From: Nocardioides sp. dk884 | Lineage (GTDB): Bacteria; Actinomycetota; Actinomycetes; Propionibacteriales; Nocardioidaceae | NCBI RefSeq assembly: GCF_009557055.1 | Contig: NZ_CP045649.1 | Coordinates: 3,075,501 to 3,139,500 of the forward strand | Length of the DNA: 64,000 nucleotides | Reading direction: 5' to 3' | Part shown: positions 51,422 through 63,107 of the stretch, in pieces | Layout of the letters: every line of letters begins with the position of its first letter | How positions within the stretch are numbered: position 1 is the first letter of the stretch | The notes under the pieces: model-generated | What the model saw: only the letters and a program-made list of their open reading frames with translations | The model's database searches: none | Told to the model about the DNA's origin: nothing | Program-made: the position numbers and the translations under genes

Positions 51422-52009
51422 ATGTCCTACCCCTCGTCACACCCGTCGTTGTCGCAGCCTCCGCAGGCCGCGGTCCGGGCCCTCGGCACGCCCCGCGCGG
51501 TCCCGGTCGCGAGCGTGCAGGGCACCTTGGCCCTCGACCTGCTGCCGGCCAGCGACCCGCCGGCGCCGACCCCGCTCGCCCGCTACGAGGCCGCGCCGGG
51601 AGCCGGCGGTCCCGGCGGCGAGGTGGTCCCGATCGACCTGCACTGGCGCCGCGAGGTCGAGCAGTGGTCACACCGCTTCGCCCAGGCCGCGGTCGAGATC
51701 GTCGGCGGCGACCGCCCCGCCACCCAGCTGCTGCGCTGGACCACCCGGTCGGTGTACGCCGACCTGGAGCGTCGCGCGCTGCTGGTGGCCCGTGCGGGCG
51801 GTCACGAGCCCGGCACGGCCCGGGTGCAACCCGTGCGGCCCCGGGTGCTCAGCGTCCGCGCCTGCTTCGTGGAGCGCACGGTCGTGGAGACCGGCATCCA
51901 CGTGCGCTACGGCGAGCGCTCGCGTGCGGTGGCCGCGCGCTTCGAGCTGCGCCGTCCCCGCCACGAGACCCGGGCCCGCTGGCTGTGCACCGCCCTCGAC
52001 TTCTCCTGA
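51422..52009 (+). CDS. Rv3235-family protein
   Basis: The 195-residue protein starts at ATG 51422 behind AAGGAG. A Pro/Ala-rich N-terminal half (about 1-80) is followed by a folded region (HRFAQAAVEIVGGDRPATQLLRW, then VRACFVERTVVE and ARFELRR) of the type found in mycobacterial Rv3235. That gene also sits beside secA. The function is unknown; coupling to the LysM gene suggests an envelope link. Confidence 0.85.
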   Translation: MSYPSSHPSLSQPPQAAVRALGTPRAVPVASVQGTLALDLLPASDPPAPTPLARYEAAPGAGGPGGEVVPIDLHWRREVEQWSHRFAQAAVEIVGGDRPATQLLRWTTRSVYADLERRALLVARAGGHEPGTARVQPVRPRVLSVRACFVERTVVETGIHVRYGERSRAVAARFELRRPRHETRARWLCTALDFS

Positions 52010-52020
52010 CCCACCGACGA

Positions 52021-52064
52021 GCCACGGCGCGGGCCCGGCCTCGTGGCCGGACCCGCGCCGTGGC
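52021..52064. terminator. Long hairpin between Rv3235-like gene and secA
   Basis: GCCACGGCGCGGG (52021-52033) pairs with its complement at 52052-52064; an inner stem CCGGCC/GGCCGG with loop TCGT continues it after one mismatch. It lies between convergent genes. Confidence 0.8.
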
Positions 52065-52101
52065 GTGAGGTGCTGCGTGCTGCGTCAGGTGTGCGAGCGG
52101 C

Positions 52102-54915
<2,814 letters not shown>

Positions 54916-55005
54916 GAGTGGGTAGCTCCTTGGGATGGTTGCGGCGCGCTGCGCCACTCTACCCAGCCGAGGTGAGCGTCCCTAACCATTCCGCCGGACT
55001 CGCGG

Positions 55006-56226
55006 TCACGATCCGCCCGACCCGCGCAGGGCCGTGGCCACCGCGACGGCGAGATCGCCGCGCGGAGCGACCGCCACCGGATCGGCCGCGTCGAGGCCCA
55101 GCCAGCCCGCCAGCACCCGCAGCTCGGCGGCCAGCTCGACGGCGGTGCGCGCCGGCGCACCGGGCTCGGCGTACGCCGCCTGGACCAGCAGCCGACCCGC
55201 CCGCCGGTCGGCCTTGAGGTCGACGCGGGCCACGAGCTCCTCGCCCAGCAGGAACGGCAGCACGTAGTAGCCGTGCACCCGCTGCGCGGCCGGCACGTAG
55301 ATCTCGATGCGGTAGCGGAACCCGAAGAGCCGCTCGGTGCGCTCGCGCTCCCACACCAACGGGTCGAAGGGGCTCAGCAGCGCCCGCGCCTCCACCCGGC
55401 GCGGCAGCCGGGCGTCGCGGTGCAGGTACGCCGGGCGCCCCCAGCCCTCCACCCGCACCGGCTGCAGCTCTCCGTCCTCCACCAGCTCGGCCACCGCGGC
55501 GCGCGCATCGGCGACCGGCATCCGGTAGTAGTCGCGCAGGCACGGCAGCGTCGCCACGCCGTGGGAGCGCGCCGCGCGGCGCATCAGCTCGCGCGCCGCC
55601 TCGGCGCGCGAGGGCACCGGCGCGGCCAGCACGTGGGCGGGCAGGACCCGCTCGGGGAGGTCGTAGCGGACCTCGAAGGCGGGGTTGCGCCCGGCCACCG
55701 CCAGCTGGCCGCTCATGAACAGGTGGTCGAGCACCTTGCGGGTCTCCGACCAGTTCCAGCCCCAGTGCTCGCGGGTGCGCGGGCCGCCGCCCAGGATCGC
55801 GTCGATCTCCCGGGCCGTCGAGGGGCCGCGGGCGGCGACCTCGCGGCGTACGGCGTCCTCGAGGTCGTGGTCGGCGCCGAAGCCCCACTTGCCGCGCTGC
55901 TCGCGGTAGCCGGCCATCCGGTGCTGCATGTGCGGCCACAGCTCGACCGGCATCAGCGCCTGCACGTGGGCCCAGTACTCCACCAGCCGGCGCGGACGCT
56001 GCTCGGCGGCGCGGGTCAGCAAGGCGGTGTCGTAGGGCCCGATGCGGGAATAGACGGGCATCAGGTGGGCGCGCTGGAGCACGTTGACCGAGTCCACCTG
56101 GAGCACCCCGGTGCGGGCGACGGCCCGGGTGAGGGTGCGCATGGAGGGTGCCGCGTGCGCGGGATCGAGGAAGCCCTGGGCGGCGAGTGCGACCCGGCGG
56201 GCCTGGGCGGAGCTCAGCGAGTCCAT
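55006..56226 (-). CDS. YcaQ/AlkZ-type winged-helix DNA glycosylase
   Basis: The 406-residue protein belongs to the HTH_42 family. It has the glycosylase QxD motif (Gln43-Val-Asp45 in VLQVDSVNVLQRAH) and further conserved stretches RLVEYWAHVQALMP, WNWSETRKVLDHLF and LSPFDPLVW. Streptomyces AlkZ and E. coli YcaQ/AlkX of this family unhook DNA interstrand crosslinks and excise bulky alkylpurines. It sits between secA and a response regulator. Housekeeping repair or self-protection cannot be told apart here; no biosynthetic cluster is nearby. Confidence 0.9.
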   Translation of the reverse strand: MDSLSSAQARRVALAAQGFLDPAHAAPSMRTLTRAVARTGVLQVDSVNVLQRAHLMPVYSRIGPYDTALLTRAAEQRPRRLVEYWAHVQALMPVELWPHMQHRMAGYREQRGKWGFGADHDLEDAVRREVAARGPSTAREIDAILGGGPRTREHWGWNWSETRKVLDHLFMSGQLAVAGRNPAFEVRYDLPERVLPAHVLAAPVPSRAEAARELMRRAARSHGVATLPCLRDYYRMPVADARAAVAELVEDGELQPVRVEGWGRPAYLHRDARLPRRVEARALLSPFDPLVWERERTERLFGFRYRIEIYVPAAQRVHGYYVLPFLLGEELVARVDLKADRRAGRLLVQAAYAEPGAPARTAVELAAELRVLAGWLGLDAADPVAVAPRGDLAVAVATALRGSGGS

Positions 56227-56232
56227 CGGGAG

Positions 56233-56922
56233 TCAGGGCAGGTCGAGCAGCTTCTCCTTGACCGCGTACATCACGGCCTCCATGCGCGAGTGCAGCTGCA
56301 GCTTCTCCAAGATGTTGCGCACGTGGTTCTTCACGGTGTTCTCGGAGATGTAGAGCTCCTTGGCGATCTCGCGGTTGTTCATCCCCTTGGCGACCAGCCG
56401 GAGCACCTCGAGCTCGCGGTCGGTGAGCCGCAGCCCCGGGACCGGGTCGCGCTCGGGGCGCGACATCTGCTTGAACTCGTCGAGCAGCTTGACCGCCATC
56501 GAGGGGCTGATCAGCGACTGGCCGTCGGCGACCACGCGCACCGCCTGGGCGACCTCATCGATCGAGGAGTCCTTGAGCAGGTAGCCCGAGGCCCCGCTCT
56601 TGACCGCCTCGTAGAGGTCGCTCTCCTCGTCGGAGACGGTGAGCATGATGATCTTGGCCGACGGGACGGCGTTCTTGATGGCCTGGCAGGCCTCGATCCC
56701 GGACCGGCGGGGCATCCGCACGTCGAGCAGGACGACGTCGGGGGCCGTGGTGGCCGCCAGGTCGGTGCCCTCGAGCCCGTCGCCCGCCTCGCCCACGACC
56801 TCGATGCCTGACTCGATGGTCAGGAGCATCGTGAGTCCTCGGCGGAAGAGCTCCTGATCGTCGACCACCAGCACCCGCACCGGCTCCTGGCCGGTCACCG
56901 TTCCCGTCACAGTCCCCGTCAT
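56233..56922 (-). CDS. LuxR/NarL-type response regulator (orphan)
   Basis: The 229-residue protein starts at ATG 56922, with a receiver domain (phospho-acceptor Asp67 in VVLLDVRMP) and a C-terminal LuxR helix-turn-helix (about 160-220, NREIAKELYISENTVKNHVR). No sensor kinase is adjacent. The same regulator lies beside hpf in Streptomyces (SCO3008) and other actinobacteria, so its cognate kinase is probably elsewhere. A long N-terminal frame extension exists but lacks a ribosome site. Confidence 0.92.
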   Translation of the reverse strand: MTGTVTGTVTGQEPVRVLVVDDQELFRRGLTMLLTIESGIEVVGEAGDGLEGTDLAATTAPDVVLLDVRMPRRSGIEACQAIKNAVPSAKIIMLTVSDEESDLYEAVKSGASGYLLKDSSIDEVAQAVRVVADGQSLISPSMAVKLLDEFKQMSRPERDPVPGLRLTDRELEVLRLVAKGMNNREIAKELYISENTVKNHVRNILEKLQLHSRMEAVMYAVKEKLLDLP

Positions 56923-56988
56923 CTCGGCATCATGACATGCCACCGGGCGTTCTGACTGCCCCCGAACTGCCCATCTGTGCGGACACGA

Positions 56989-57021
56989 CGGCGGGGTGGC
57001 CCGATCCGGGCCACCCCGCCG
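56989..57021 (-). terminator. 14-bp hairpin terminator after hpf
   Basis: CGGCGGGGTGGCCC (56989-57002) pairs perfectly with GGGCCACCCCGCCG (57008-57021), 21 bases past the hpf stop. Confidence 0.85.
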
Positions 57022-57042
57022 CACGGTCGGTCTCGGTGCTGC

Positions 57043-57663
57043 TCAGCCCTCTTCGACGTCGAGGGAGATCACGCCGTAGTCGTAGCCGCGGCGGCGGTAG
57101 ACCACCGAGGGGCGGTCGCTCTCCTTGTCGACGAACAGGTAGAAGTCGTGGCCCACGAGCTCCATCTCGTAGAGCGCTTGGTCGAGGGTCATCGGGGTGG
57201 CCGGGTGGGTCTTCTCCCGGACCACCAGCGGACCGTCACCGGTGACCGTGATCGGCCCGACCTTCCGCTCGGCCGGATCGGCGGCCTCGGGCTCCTCGGG
57301 CTCAACGGTCGGCATGGCCGCGAGCGCCTGGCCCACGGATGCGGGCGCCTTCGCGCCGCGGTGCACGCGGCGACGGTCGGCCGCCTTGCGCATCTGCGAG
57401 GCCATCTTGTCCAGCGCCAGGTCGAGCGCCGCCATCTTGTCGGCGGCGGCGGCCTCGGCACGGATGACCGGGCCCTTGGAGAACGCGGTCAGCTCGAGCC
57501 GGACGCCCTGTTCCTGCTGGCGGCGGTTCGGCTCACAGTCCACCTCGACATGCATGCGCATGATCCGGTGGTCGTGCTTCTCCAACCGGGCCAGCTTGTC
57601 CTCGCAGTGCTCCCGGAATCGATCCGAGATCTCGCAGTTGCGTCCAGTGACCACAACTTCCAT
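57043..57663 (-). CDS. hpf: Long-form ribosome hibernation promoting factor
   Basis: The start is ATG 57663 (MEVVVTGRN), 5 bases after GGGAGG; the upstream six-codon extension is dropped. The 206-residue protein has an N-terminal S30AE/RaiA domain (about 1-100, CEDKLARLEKHDHRIMRMHV), a linker, and a C-terminal dimerisation domain (about 150-206, ALYEMELVGHDFYLFVDKES). Long HPF dimerises 70S ribosomes into inactive 100S particles in stationary phase. A hairpin terminator follows. It lies next to comF as in M. tuberculosis Rv3241c-Rv3242c. Confidence 0.95.
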   Translation of the reverse strand: MEVVVTGRNCEISDRFREHCEDKLARLEKHDHRIMRMHVEVDCEPNRRQQEQGVRLELTAFSKGPVIRAEAAAADKMAALDLALDKMASQMRKAADRRRVHRGAKAPASVGQALAAMPTVEPEEPEAADPAERKVGPITVTGDGPLVVREKTHPATPMTLDQALYEMELVGHDFYLFVDKESDRPSVVYRRRGYDYGVISLDVEEG

Positions 57664-58098
57664 GTGAACCTCCCGTTGCACAGTTGGTTGCCTTCATCGA
57701 GACCCGACCCTCCTGCGGGCAGGCCGGGACGCCGGCCGCACGGCGGACGTCCCGGAGCGGGTCGGGGAGGGTGGAGTCCGCCCGGCCGACCTGGTCTTCG
57801 TCCCCACAATCGCCTGCTGAGACGTTCGCAGCTTCTCTGCCACTACTGGCCTTCTCCCGGGGCACGCCGCATCTGACGGCGCGAACGGGGCAGGACTTAC
57901 TTCTAAGCCGCACCGTGATCGTCCGTCCTCGCGGACGGACTTACGTGGACCGTTTCGCCTGCGACTGGCATCGGCTTGTCGGGGACACACAGGTGTGCCG
58001 CCGACGCAACCACGGACCCGGGCGGACTCCATGACTAGACGGTAGTCAGTCCGGGGGTCGCACAAAAGGAGGGGGGTCCCTCCGGCCGGGTGGTCTCA
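57664..58098. other. 435-base gap upstream of hpf
   Basis: Both strands were read. Short frames exist but none is recognisable. Features seen are a GTCCGTCC-TCGC-GGACGGAC hairpin near 57930, a GACTA-N5-TAGTC dyad near 58031, and a relatively A/T-rich patch around 57900. It is long for one hpf promoter and could contain a long 5' leader or a small RNA. No further claim can be made. Confidence 0.5.
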
Positions 58099-58851
58099 CT
58101 AGGTGGTCACACCGACGCCCGGAAACCGGCGCCGGGTGGCTGCCACGACGGCCACCCCGACCACCGCCAGACCGACCGACTCCAGCGCCCGCTGGGCCTC
58201 CCGGGCGCTCGAGCCGGTGGTCAGCACGTCGTCGCACACGACCACGCGCGCGCTCGGGGTGCGCAGCGCCAGCCGGCGCAGCCCGGTGCTCGGGCAGGCC
58301 ATCGAGCCGGCCAGGTTGGCCGCCCGCTCCGAGGCGCCGAGGCCCGACTGGTCCACGACCCCGGGGCGGGAGACCAGCAGCCGCGCCGCGAGCGCGGCGT
58401 ACCCCTGGCGCCGCAGGCGGGCGGCCGCCCCGGCGGTCATGGCGTACGTCGGGTCGTGGCCGCGGCTGCGCACGCTCGCGCGCCGCGAGGGCACCGGCAC
58501 CAGCACCAGCGCCCCGGGGCTCACGGGATCGCCGAGCCCCGCCGCGGCGGCGACAGCGGTCGCCAGCAGTCCGGCCAGTGGACGGCCCAGCGCGAGCATC
58601 CGGCGCTCCTTGTGGCCCACGACCAGCGCGCGGAGCAGGTCCTCGTAGGCGCCGGTCGCCCACGGCGTCACCAGCCCGGGCGGCACGGGGCTGGGCCACG
58701 CGGGGTGGGCGGAGCCGGGCAGGGTGTCGCGGCAGCCGAGGCACAGCAGTCGTCCGGGCCGTGCGCAGCCCACGCAGGCGCTGCCGAGCAGCAGGTCGCT
58801 CACCGCGTCGCGCACCCGCCCAGCCCAGCACCGGGACGGGCGGCCGGGCAA
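58099..58851 (-). CDS. ComF family phosphoribosyltransferase-like protein
   Basis: The 250-residue frame has an N-terminal zinc ribbon (CVGCARPGRLLCLGC) and a C-terminal PRTase domain with the PRPP loop VVVCDDVLTTGSSA. ComF is needed for DNA uptake in some bacteria; its role in actinobacteria is unclear. Start is uncertain: TTG 58851 opens the frame, but GTG codons at about residues 13 and 17 (MRDAVSDLLLGSACVGC) are better aligned with the family. Confidence 0.88.
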   Translation of the reverse strand: MPGRPSRCWAGRVRDAVSDLLLGSACVGCARPGRLLCLGCRDTLPGSAHPAWPSPVPPGLVTPWATGAYEDLLRALVVGHKERRMLALGRPLAGLLATAVAAAAGLGDPVSPGALVLVPVPSRRASVRSRGHDPTYAMTAGAAARLRRQGYAALAARLLVSRPGVVDQSGLGASERAANLAGSMACPSTGLRRLALRTPSARVVVCDDVLTTGSSAREAQRALESVGLAVVGVAVVAATRRRFPGVGVTT

Positions 58852-58879
58852 GCACCGGGCGCGCGGTTGTGGACCGATC

Positions 58880-60688
58880 TCAGCCCACGTAACCCAGGTC
58901 GCTCACCTCGGGATCGATCGTGAGCGTGCGCGCGATGGCGCCGGAGATGTCGATCGCCTCGTCGTCGCCGGTGACCACGAACATCCCGGGTCCCACGCCC
59001 GGCGAGCCGGCGATGCTCAGCACCCGCCCCTCCAGGGTGGCGACGCTGTCGATGCTCGAGGCGGCGCCGTCCACGGACACGGTGCGGACCTCCCACAGCT
59101 GTCCGGCCACCCGGGTGAGCGCCGCGACGCGGGCCGGGCTCTCCCACGCGATGTCGCGGATGCGCGGTGAGGAGTCGGGGTCCATCCGGATCAGCCGCGC
59201 CCGGGTGCCGCCCAACGGCGTGCCCTGCTCGTCGTGGCGCAGCCGGCTCACCGCGAGCACGTCGGCCCGGCCGCGTCGTACGACGGCCACCAGGCGCGAG
59301 GAGTCCCGCGAGACGAGGAAGGAGGAGACGTCGGCGCCGGTGATCCCCGGCACCACGACCTCACGCACCCGGCCACCCGCGACCTGCCGCACCCGGGCGC
59401 CCGAGGACGTCCGGTCGATCAGCCAGAGCCGGCCGGCGAAGTCCCAGACGGGGTCGAGCAGGTCCTCACCGTCCGACACCAGGGTCCGCACCGAGGCGAC
59501 CGTGTCGGACCCCTCCCCCTCCTCGGGGTCGCCGGGCTCCTCGGCCTCGTCCTGCTCGCCCTCGCTCACCGGGGCGGACAGCGCCCGGGTGCCGTCGGCG
59601 GTGACGGCGGCGGCGGTGCGGGCATCCAGGTCCACCGACACGCCGCGCAGCCGGTAGTCGGTGACACCGAAGGGCCCGGTCACCGGTCCCAGTGCATCCG
59701 GGAGCCCCGAGACCAGCCGGCCCGCGTCCAGCCCGAAGACCGCGGCGCTCGCGCGGTAGCCGGCCGGGTCGAACTCGGCGCCGGACTCCACGGAGAACAC
59801 GGTGTCGCCGTTGGGCAGCTGCACCGGGACGTCGCCGACGCGCAGTCGGAACGCCTCGATCCCCGGCACCTGACGCAGGGTCCAGGCCAGCTGGGTGACG
59901 AGCCGGGTGAGCGACTCGGGCGCCGGGCGCCCGGCGGCGCCGACCAGCGCGATGTCGGCGACCCCGTCGGCGACCGGGACGGAGAGCCCCGCATCGAGCC
60001 CGGCGGGCACGAAGCTGCGCATCACCTGCTTCAGCCCGGGTGCCGGGCCGGCGAGGAGACCGTCGACCAGGGTCGTCGCCAGCTCCTCGCCGCCGGGGAC
60101 GAAGACCGGCTCCGGGACGAGGATCTGCGCGGTCGGGTCGAAGTAGTAGAGCGCGACGCTGCGGAAGCGCTGCTGGAAGAACTGCTCGGAGACGATCATC
60201 GCGTTCGGCGCGCGGGCGATGCGCCACTCGCCGTTCTCGATGACCACCTCGAAGTCCAGGCCCCGGCGTGCCGGGCCCAGCGAGCCGCGCCAGGCGCCGC
60301 GAGAGTCGTAGATGTCGCCGCCCGCGGGCAGCTCCACCTGCAGGCGCGAGCCGTTCCCGACCGGCGCGCCGCGCTCGACGTAGGTGATCGTGGCCCGCTC
60401 CGGGCTCCAGGACGCCTGGGCGTCCTGGGTGAGGAACTGGCGCGCGGAGTTGGCCTGGATCGGCGCGGCCATCATCGCGTCGAGGAACCCCCGCACGACC
60501 TCCGAGGGAGTCGCGTCGGGCTGCGGCGGGAGCGGGTCGTAGGTGTAGCCCTCCCCCTCGGCGCCCACCCCGACCTCCTCGCTCTGCACGATCGGGCCGT
60601 CCTCGGGCATCTGCACGCAGGCGCTCGCCGAGGTGACCGCCAGGAGCGCGGCGAGGACCGCGGCGCCGCGTCGTACCCACTCCGTCAT
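58880..60688 (-). CDS. lpqB: Lipoprotein LpqB
   Basis: The 602-residue protein starts at ATG 60688 overlapping the mtrB stop. It has a lipoprotein signal ending ASAC (Cys24), a GerMN-type domain (about 200-320) and a C-terminal beta-propeller region. LpqB interacts with the MtrB sensor kinase outside the membrane and affects cell-wall homeostasis in mycobacteria. The acidic insert EQDEAEEPGDPEEGEGSD near residue 375 is a species-level feature. Confidence 0.93.
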   Translation of the reverse strand: MTEWVRRGAAVLAALLAVTSASACVQMPEDGPIVQSEEVGVGAEGEGYTYDPLPPQPDATPSEVVRGFLDAMMAAPIQANSARQFLTQDAQASWSPERATITYVERGAPVGNGSRLQVELPAGGDIYDSRGAWRGSLGPARRGLDFEVVIENGEWRIARAPNAMIVSEQFFQQRFRSVALYYFDPTAQILVPEPVFVPGGEELATTLVDGLLAGPAPGLKQVMRSFVPAGLDAGLSVPVADGVADIALVGAAGRPAPESLTRLVTQLAWTLRQVPGIEAFRLRVGDVPVQLPNGDTVFSVESGAEFDPAGYRASAAVFGLDAGRLVSGLPDALGPVTGPFGVTDYRLRGVSVDLDARTAAAVTADGTRALSAPVSEGEQDEAEEPGDPEEGEGSDTVASVRTLVSDGEDLLDPVWDFAGRLWLIDRTSSGARVRQVAGGRVREVVVPGITGADVSSFLVSRDSSRLVAVVRRGRADVLAVSRLRHDEQGTPLGGTRARLIRMDPDSSPRIRDIAWESPARVAALTRVAGQLWEVRTVSVDGAASSIDSVATLEGRVLSIAGSPGVGPGMFVVTGDDEAIDISGAIARTLTIDPEVSDLGYVG

Positions 60689-62325
60689 CGGGCCACCTCC
60701 GGGTTGGCTCGGGCGTCGGCGGGGACCAGCGGCAGCGGGCTGCGGGTGAGCGTCTGGCCGGTGTGGCGCGGCAGCGTGAGCCGGAACTGTGCGCCCTCCC
60801 CCGGACGCCCCCACGCCTGCAGCCACCCGCCGTGCAGGTGCGCGTCCTCCAGGGAGATGGACAGCCCGAGGCCGGTCCCGCCGCTGCTGCGGGCGCGCGC
60901 GGGGTCGGCGCGCCAGAACCGGTTGAACACCAGCGCCGACTCCCCCGGCGCCAGGCCGACGCCGTGGTCGCGCACCGTGATCGCGGCGGCGTGGTCGTCG
61001 CCGGCGACCTCGACCACGATCTCGTCGCCGCTGCCCGCGGTGTCGGCGTGGTCGATGGCGTTGGTGACCAGGTTGCGCACGATCCGCTCGATGCGGCGGA
61101 TGTCGGCCTCGGCCAGGCACGGGTGGTCCGGCGCGCGGACGACGACGCGCACGTCTCGCTGCTCGGCCAGCGGCCGGGTCGCGTCGACCACCCGGTGGGC
61201 GATGTCGACGAGGTTGACGTCGTCGGCGTCGAGCACCGCCGCGCCGGCGTCGAACCTGCTGATCTCGAGCAGGTCGACCAGCAGCGTCTCGAAGCGGTCG
61301 AGCTCGTTCTGCAGCAGCTCGGCGGCACGCCGCGTCGTGGGGTCGAAGCTGTCGCGGGCGTCGTAGAGGACGTCGCCGGCCATCCGCACGGTCGTCAGCG
61401 GCGTACGCAGCTCGTGGGAGACGTCGGAGACGAAGCGGTGCTGCACCCGGCTGAGCTCCTCGAGCTGACGGATCTGGCGCTGCAGGTTGCTGGCCATCTG
61501 GTTGAACGACGTCGCCAGCCGGGCCAGGTCGTCCTGACCCGTGACCCGGAGGCGCTCCTGCAGGCGACCCGCGGCCAGCCGCTCGGCGACCTCGCGTGCC
61601 ATCCGGATCGGGCTGACGACCTGCCGGGTGACCAGCCAGGTGACGCCGGCGACCAGGACCAGCAGCAGGCCGGCCGCGGTCAGCAGGGCGCGGGTGACCA
61701 GCCCGAGGGTCTCGCGCTGCTCGTCCAGGGGGAAGAGGAAGTAGAGGGTGTAGGTGCCGCCGTCGGCGACGAGGGTCACCTGGGAGCCGACGACGATGCC
61801 GGGCTCCTCGTCGACGACGTTGTCGTCGTCGTCGACGGTGCGGATGGTGGTGTAGGTCCACGCGGTGCCGGCGCGCTCGGAGAAGTGGTCCTCCAGCGAT
61901 CCCGGCACGCTCGAGCGGTCCAGGCCGGGTGAGGAGCGTGCCCCGCCGTCGGAGATCCGGCCGGTGTTCTCGCCCAGGGGCCCGGCCAGCACGACCGCGA
62001 AGTCGCGGGCGACGCCGCGCGCGATGATCGGCTCGACCAGCTCCGCCTGCTGCGAGGTCGCGTCGGCGTTGGTGCCCGGCACCGCCTCGAGGCGGTTGCG
62101 TGCCTCCAGCATCTCGTTGCCGACCTCGGCCACGACCGCGTCGACGCGGTTGTCCAGCAGCCCGTCACGGGTCTGCTGGAGCAGCACCCACCCGACGATG
62201 CTGACCGCCACCGCGGTCAGCGCGAGCGTGCTGGCCACCACCCGGGCCTGGATCGAGCGGCGCCAGAAGGTGAGTGCGCGGCGGATCCCTGCCAGGACGG
62301 TGCGAGGGGCTCGGACCCGAAGCAC
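60685..62325 (-). CDS. mtrB: Sensor histidine kinase MtrB
   Basis: The 546-residue protein starts at GTG 62325. A membrane helix near 30-50, an extracellular loop (about 52-205), a second helix (about 210-235) and a HAMP domain precede the kinase core: phospho-acceptor His304 (SDVSHELRTP), N box RNLVTNAIDHAD, DHGVGLAPGE and GGTGLGLSI. MtrB phosphorylates MtrA to control division and envelope genes. It lies 9 bases after mtrA and overlaps lpqB. Confidence 0.95.
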   Translation of the reverse strand: MLRVRAPRTVLAGIRRALTFWRRSIQARVVASTLALTAVAVSIVGWVLLQQTRDGLLDNRVDAVVAEVGNEMLEARNRLEAVPGTNADATSQQAELVEPIIARGVARDFAVVLAGPLGENTGRISDGGARSSPGLDRSSVPGSLEDHFSERAGTAWTYTTIRTVDDDDNVVDEEPGIVVGSQVTLVADGGTYTLYFLFPLDEQRETLGLVTRALLTAAGLLLVLVAGVTWLVTRQVVSPIRMAREVAERLAAGRLQERLRVTGQDDLARLATSFNQMASNLQRQIRQLEELSRVQHRFVSDVSHELRTPLTTVRMAGDVLYDARDSFDPTTRRAAELLQNELDRFETLLVDLLEISRFDAGAAVLDADDVNLVDIAHRVVDATRPLAEQRDVRVVVRAPDHPCLAEADIRRIERIVRNLVTNAIDHADTAGSGDEIVVEVAGDDHAAAITVRDHGVGLAPGESALVFNRFWRADPARARSSGGTGLGLSISLEDAHLHGGWLQAWGRPGEGAQFRLTLPRHTGQTLTRSPLPLVPADARANPEVAR

Positions 62326-62334
62326 GCCGGCCTG

Positions 62335-63060
62335 CTACTGACCGGCCTTGTACCCGACGCCCCGCACGGTGAGGACGACCTCGGGGTTCTCGGGGTCGTG
62401 CTCGACCTTGGAGCGCAGGCGCTGGACGTGCACGTTGACCAGGCGGGTGTCGGCGGCGTGGCGATAGCCCCACACCTGCTCGAGCAGCACCTCGCGGGTG
62501 AAGACCTGCCACGGCTTGCGGGCCAGGCAGACGAGGAGGTCGAACTCCAGCGGGGTGAGGTTGAGCTGCTGACCGTCGCGGGTGACCGCATGGCCGGCGA
62601 CGTCGATGACCAGGTCGCCGATGGTCAGCGACTCGTGGCCGGCGGTGCTGTCGTGGCGGCGTACGCGCGCCCGGATGCGCGCGATCAGCTCCTTGGGCTT
62701 GAAGGGCTTCACGACGTAGTCGTCGGCACCGGACTCCAGCCCGACGACCACGTCGACGGTGTCGCTCTTGGCGGTGAGCATCACGATCGGCACGCCGGAC
62801 TCGGCGCGGATCTCCTTGCACACGTCGATGCCGTCCTTGCCGGGCAGCATCAGGTCCAGCAGCACCAGGTCGGGCCGGTAGTCACGGAACTCGGCGAGCG
62901 CGAGGTCGCCGCGCGTGCACATGCGGCTGTCGAAACCCTCCTGGCGAAGCACGATCGTCAGCATCTCCGCCAGGGCCGCGTCATCGTCGACGACGAGGAC
63001 GCGGCCCTTGGTGGTGTAGTCGCTGGGCACGTGGGCAGCACTCCCGGCGGACTGGCTCAT
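62335..63060 (-). CDS. mtrA: Response regulator MtrA
   Basis: The 241-residue OmpR/PhoB-type regulator has a receiver domain (Asp69 in LVLLDLMLPG) and a C-terminal winged helix (about 145-240; LTPLEFDLLVCLARKPWQVF, VNVHVQRLRSKVE). MtrA is a master regulator of cell division, DNA replication and wall genes in actinobacteria. It is the first gene of mtrA-mtrB-lpqB and is separated from sahH by 47 bases. Confidence 0.96.
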   Translation of the reverse strand: MSQSAGSAAHVPSDYTTKGRVLVVDDDAALAEMLTIVLRQEGFDSRMCTRGDLALAEFRDYRPDLVLLDLMLPGKDGIDVCKEIRAESGVPIVMLTAKSDTVDVVVGLESGADDYVVKPFKPKELIARIRARVRRHDSTAGHESLTIGDLVIDVAGHAVTRDGQQLNLTPLEFDLLVCLARKPWQVFTREVLLEQVWGYRHAADTRLVNVHVQRLRSKVEHDPENPEVVLTVRGVGYKAGQ

Positions 63061-63107
63061 GGGCTCAATCCTGCCACTAGTCGCTCACGTGGCCTGATCC
63101 GTACCGC

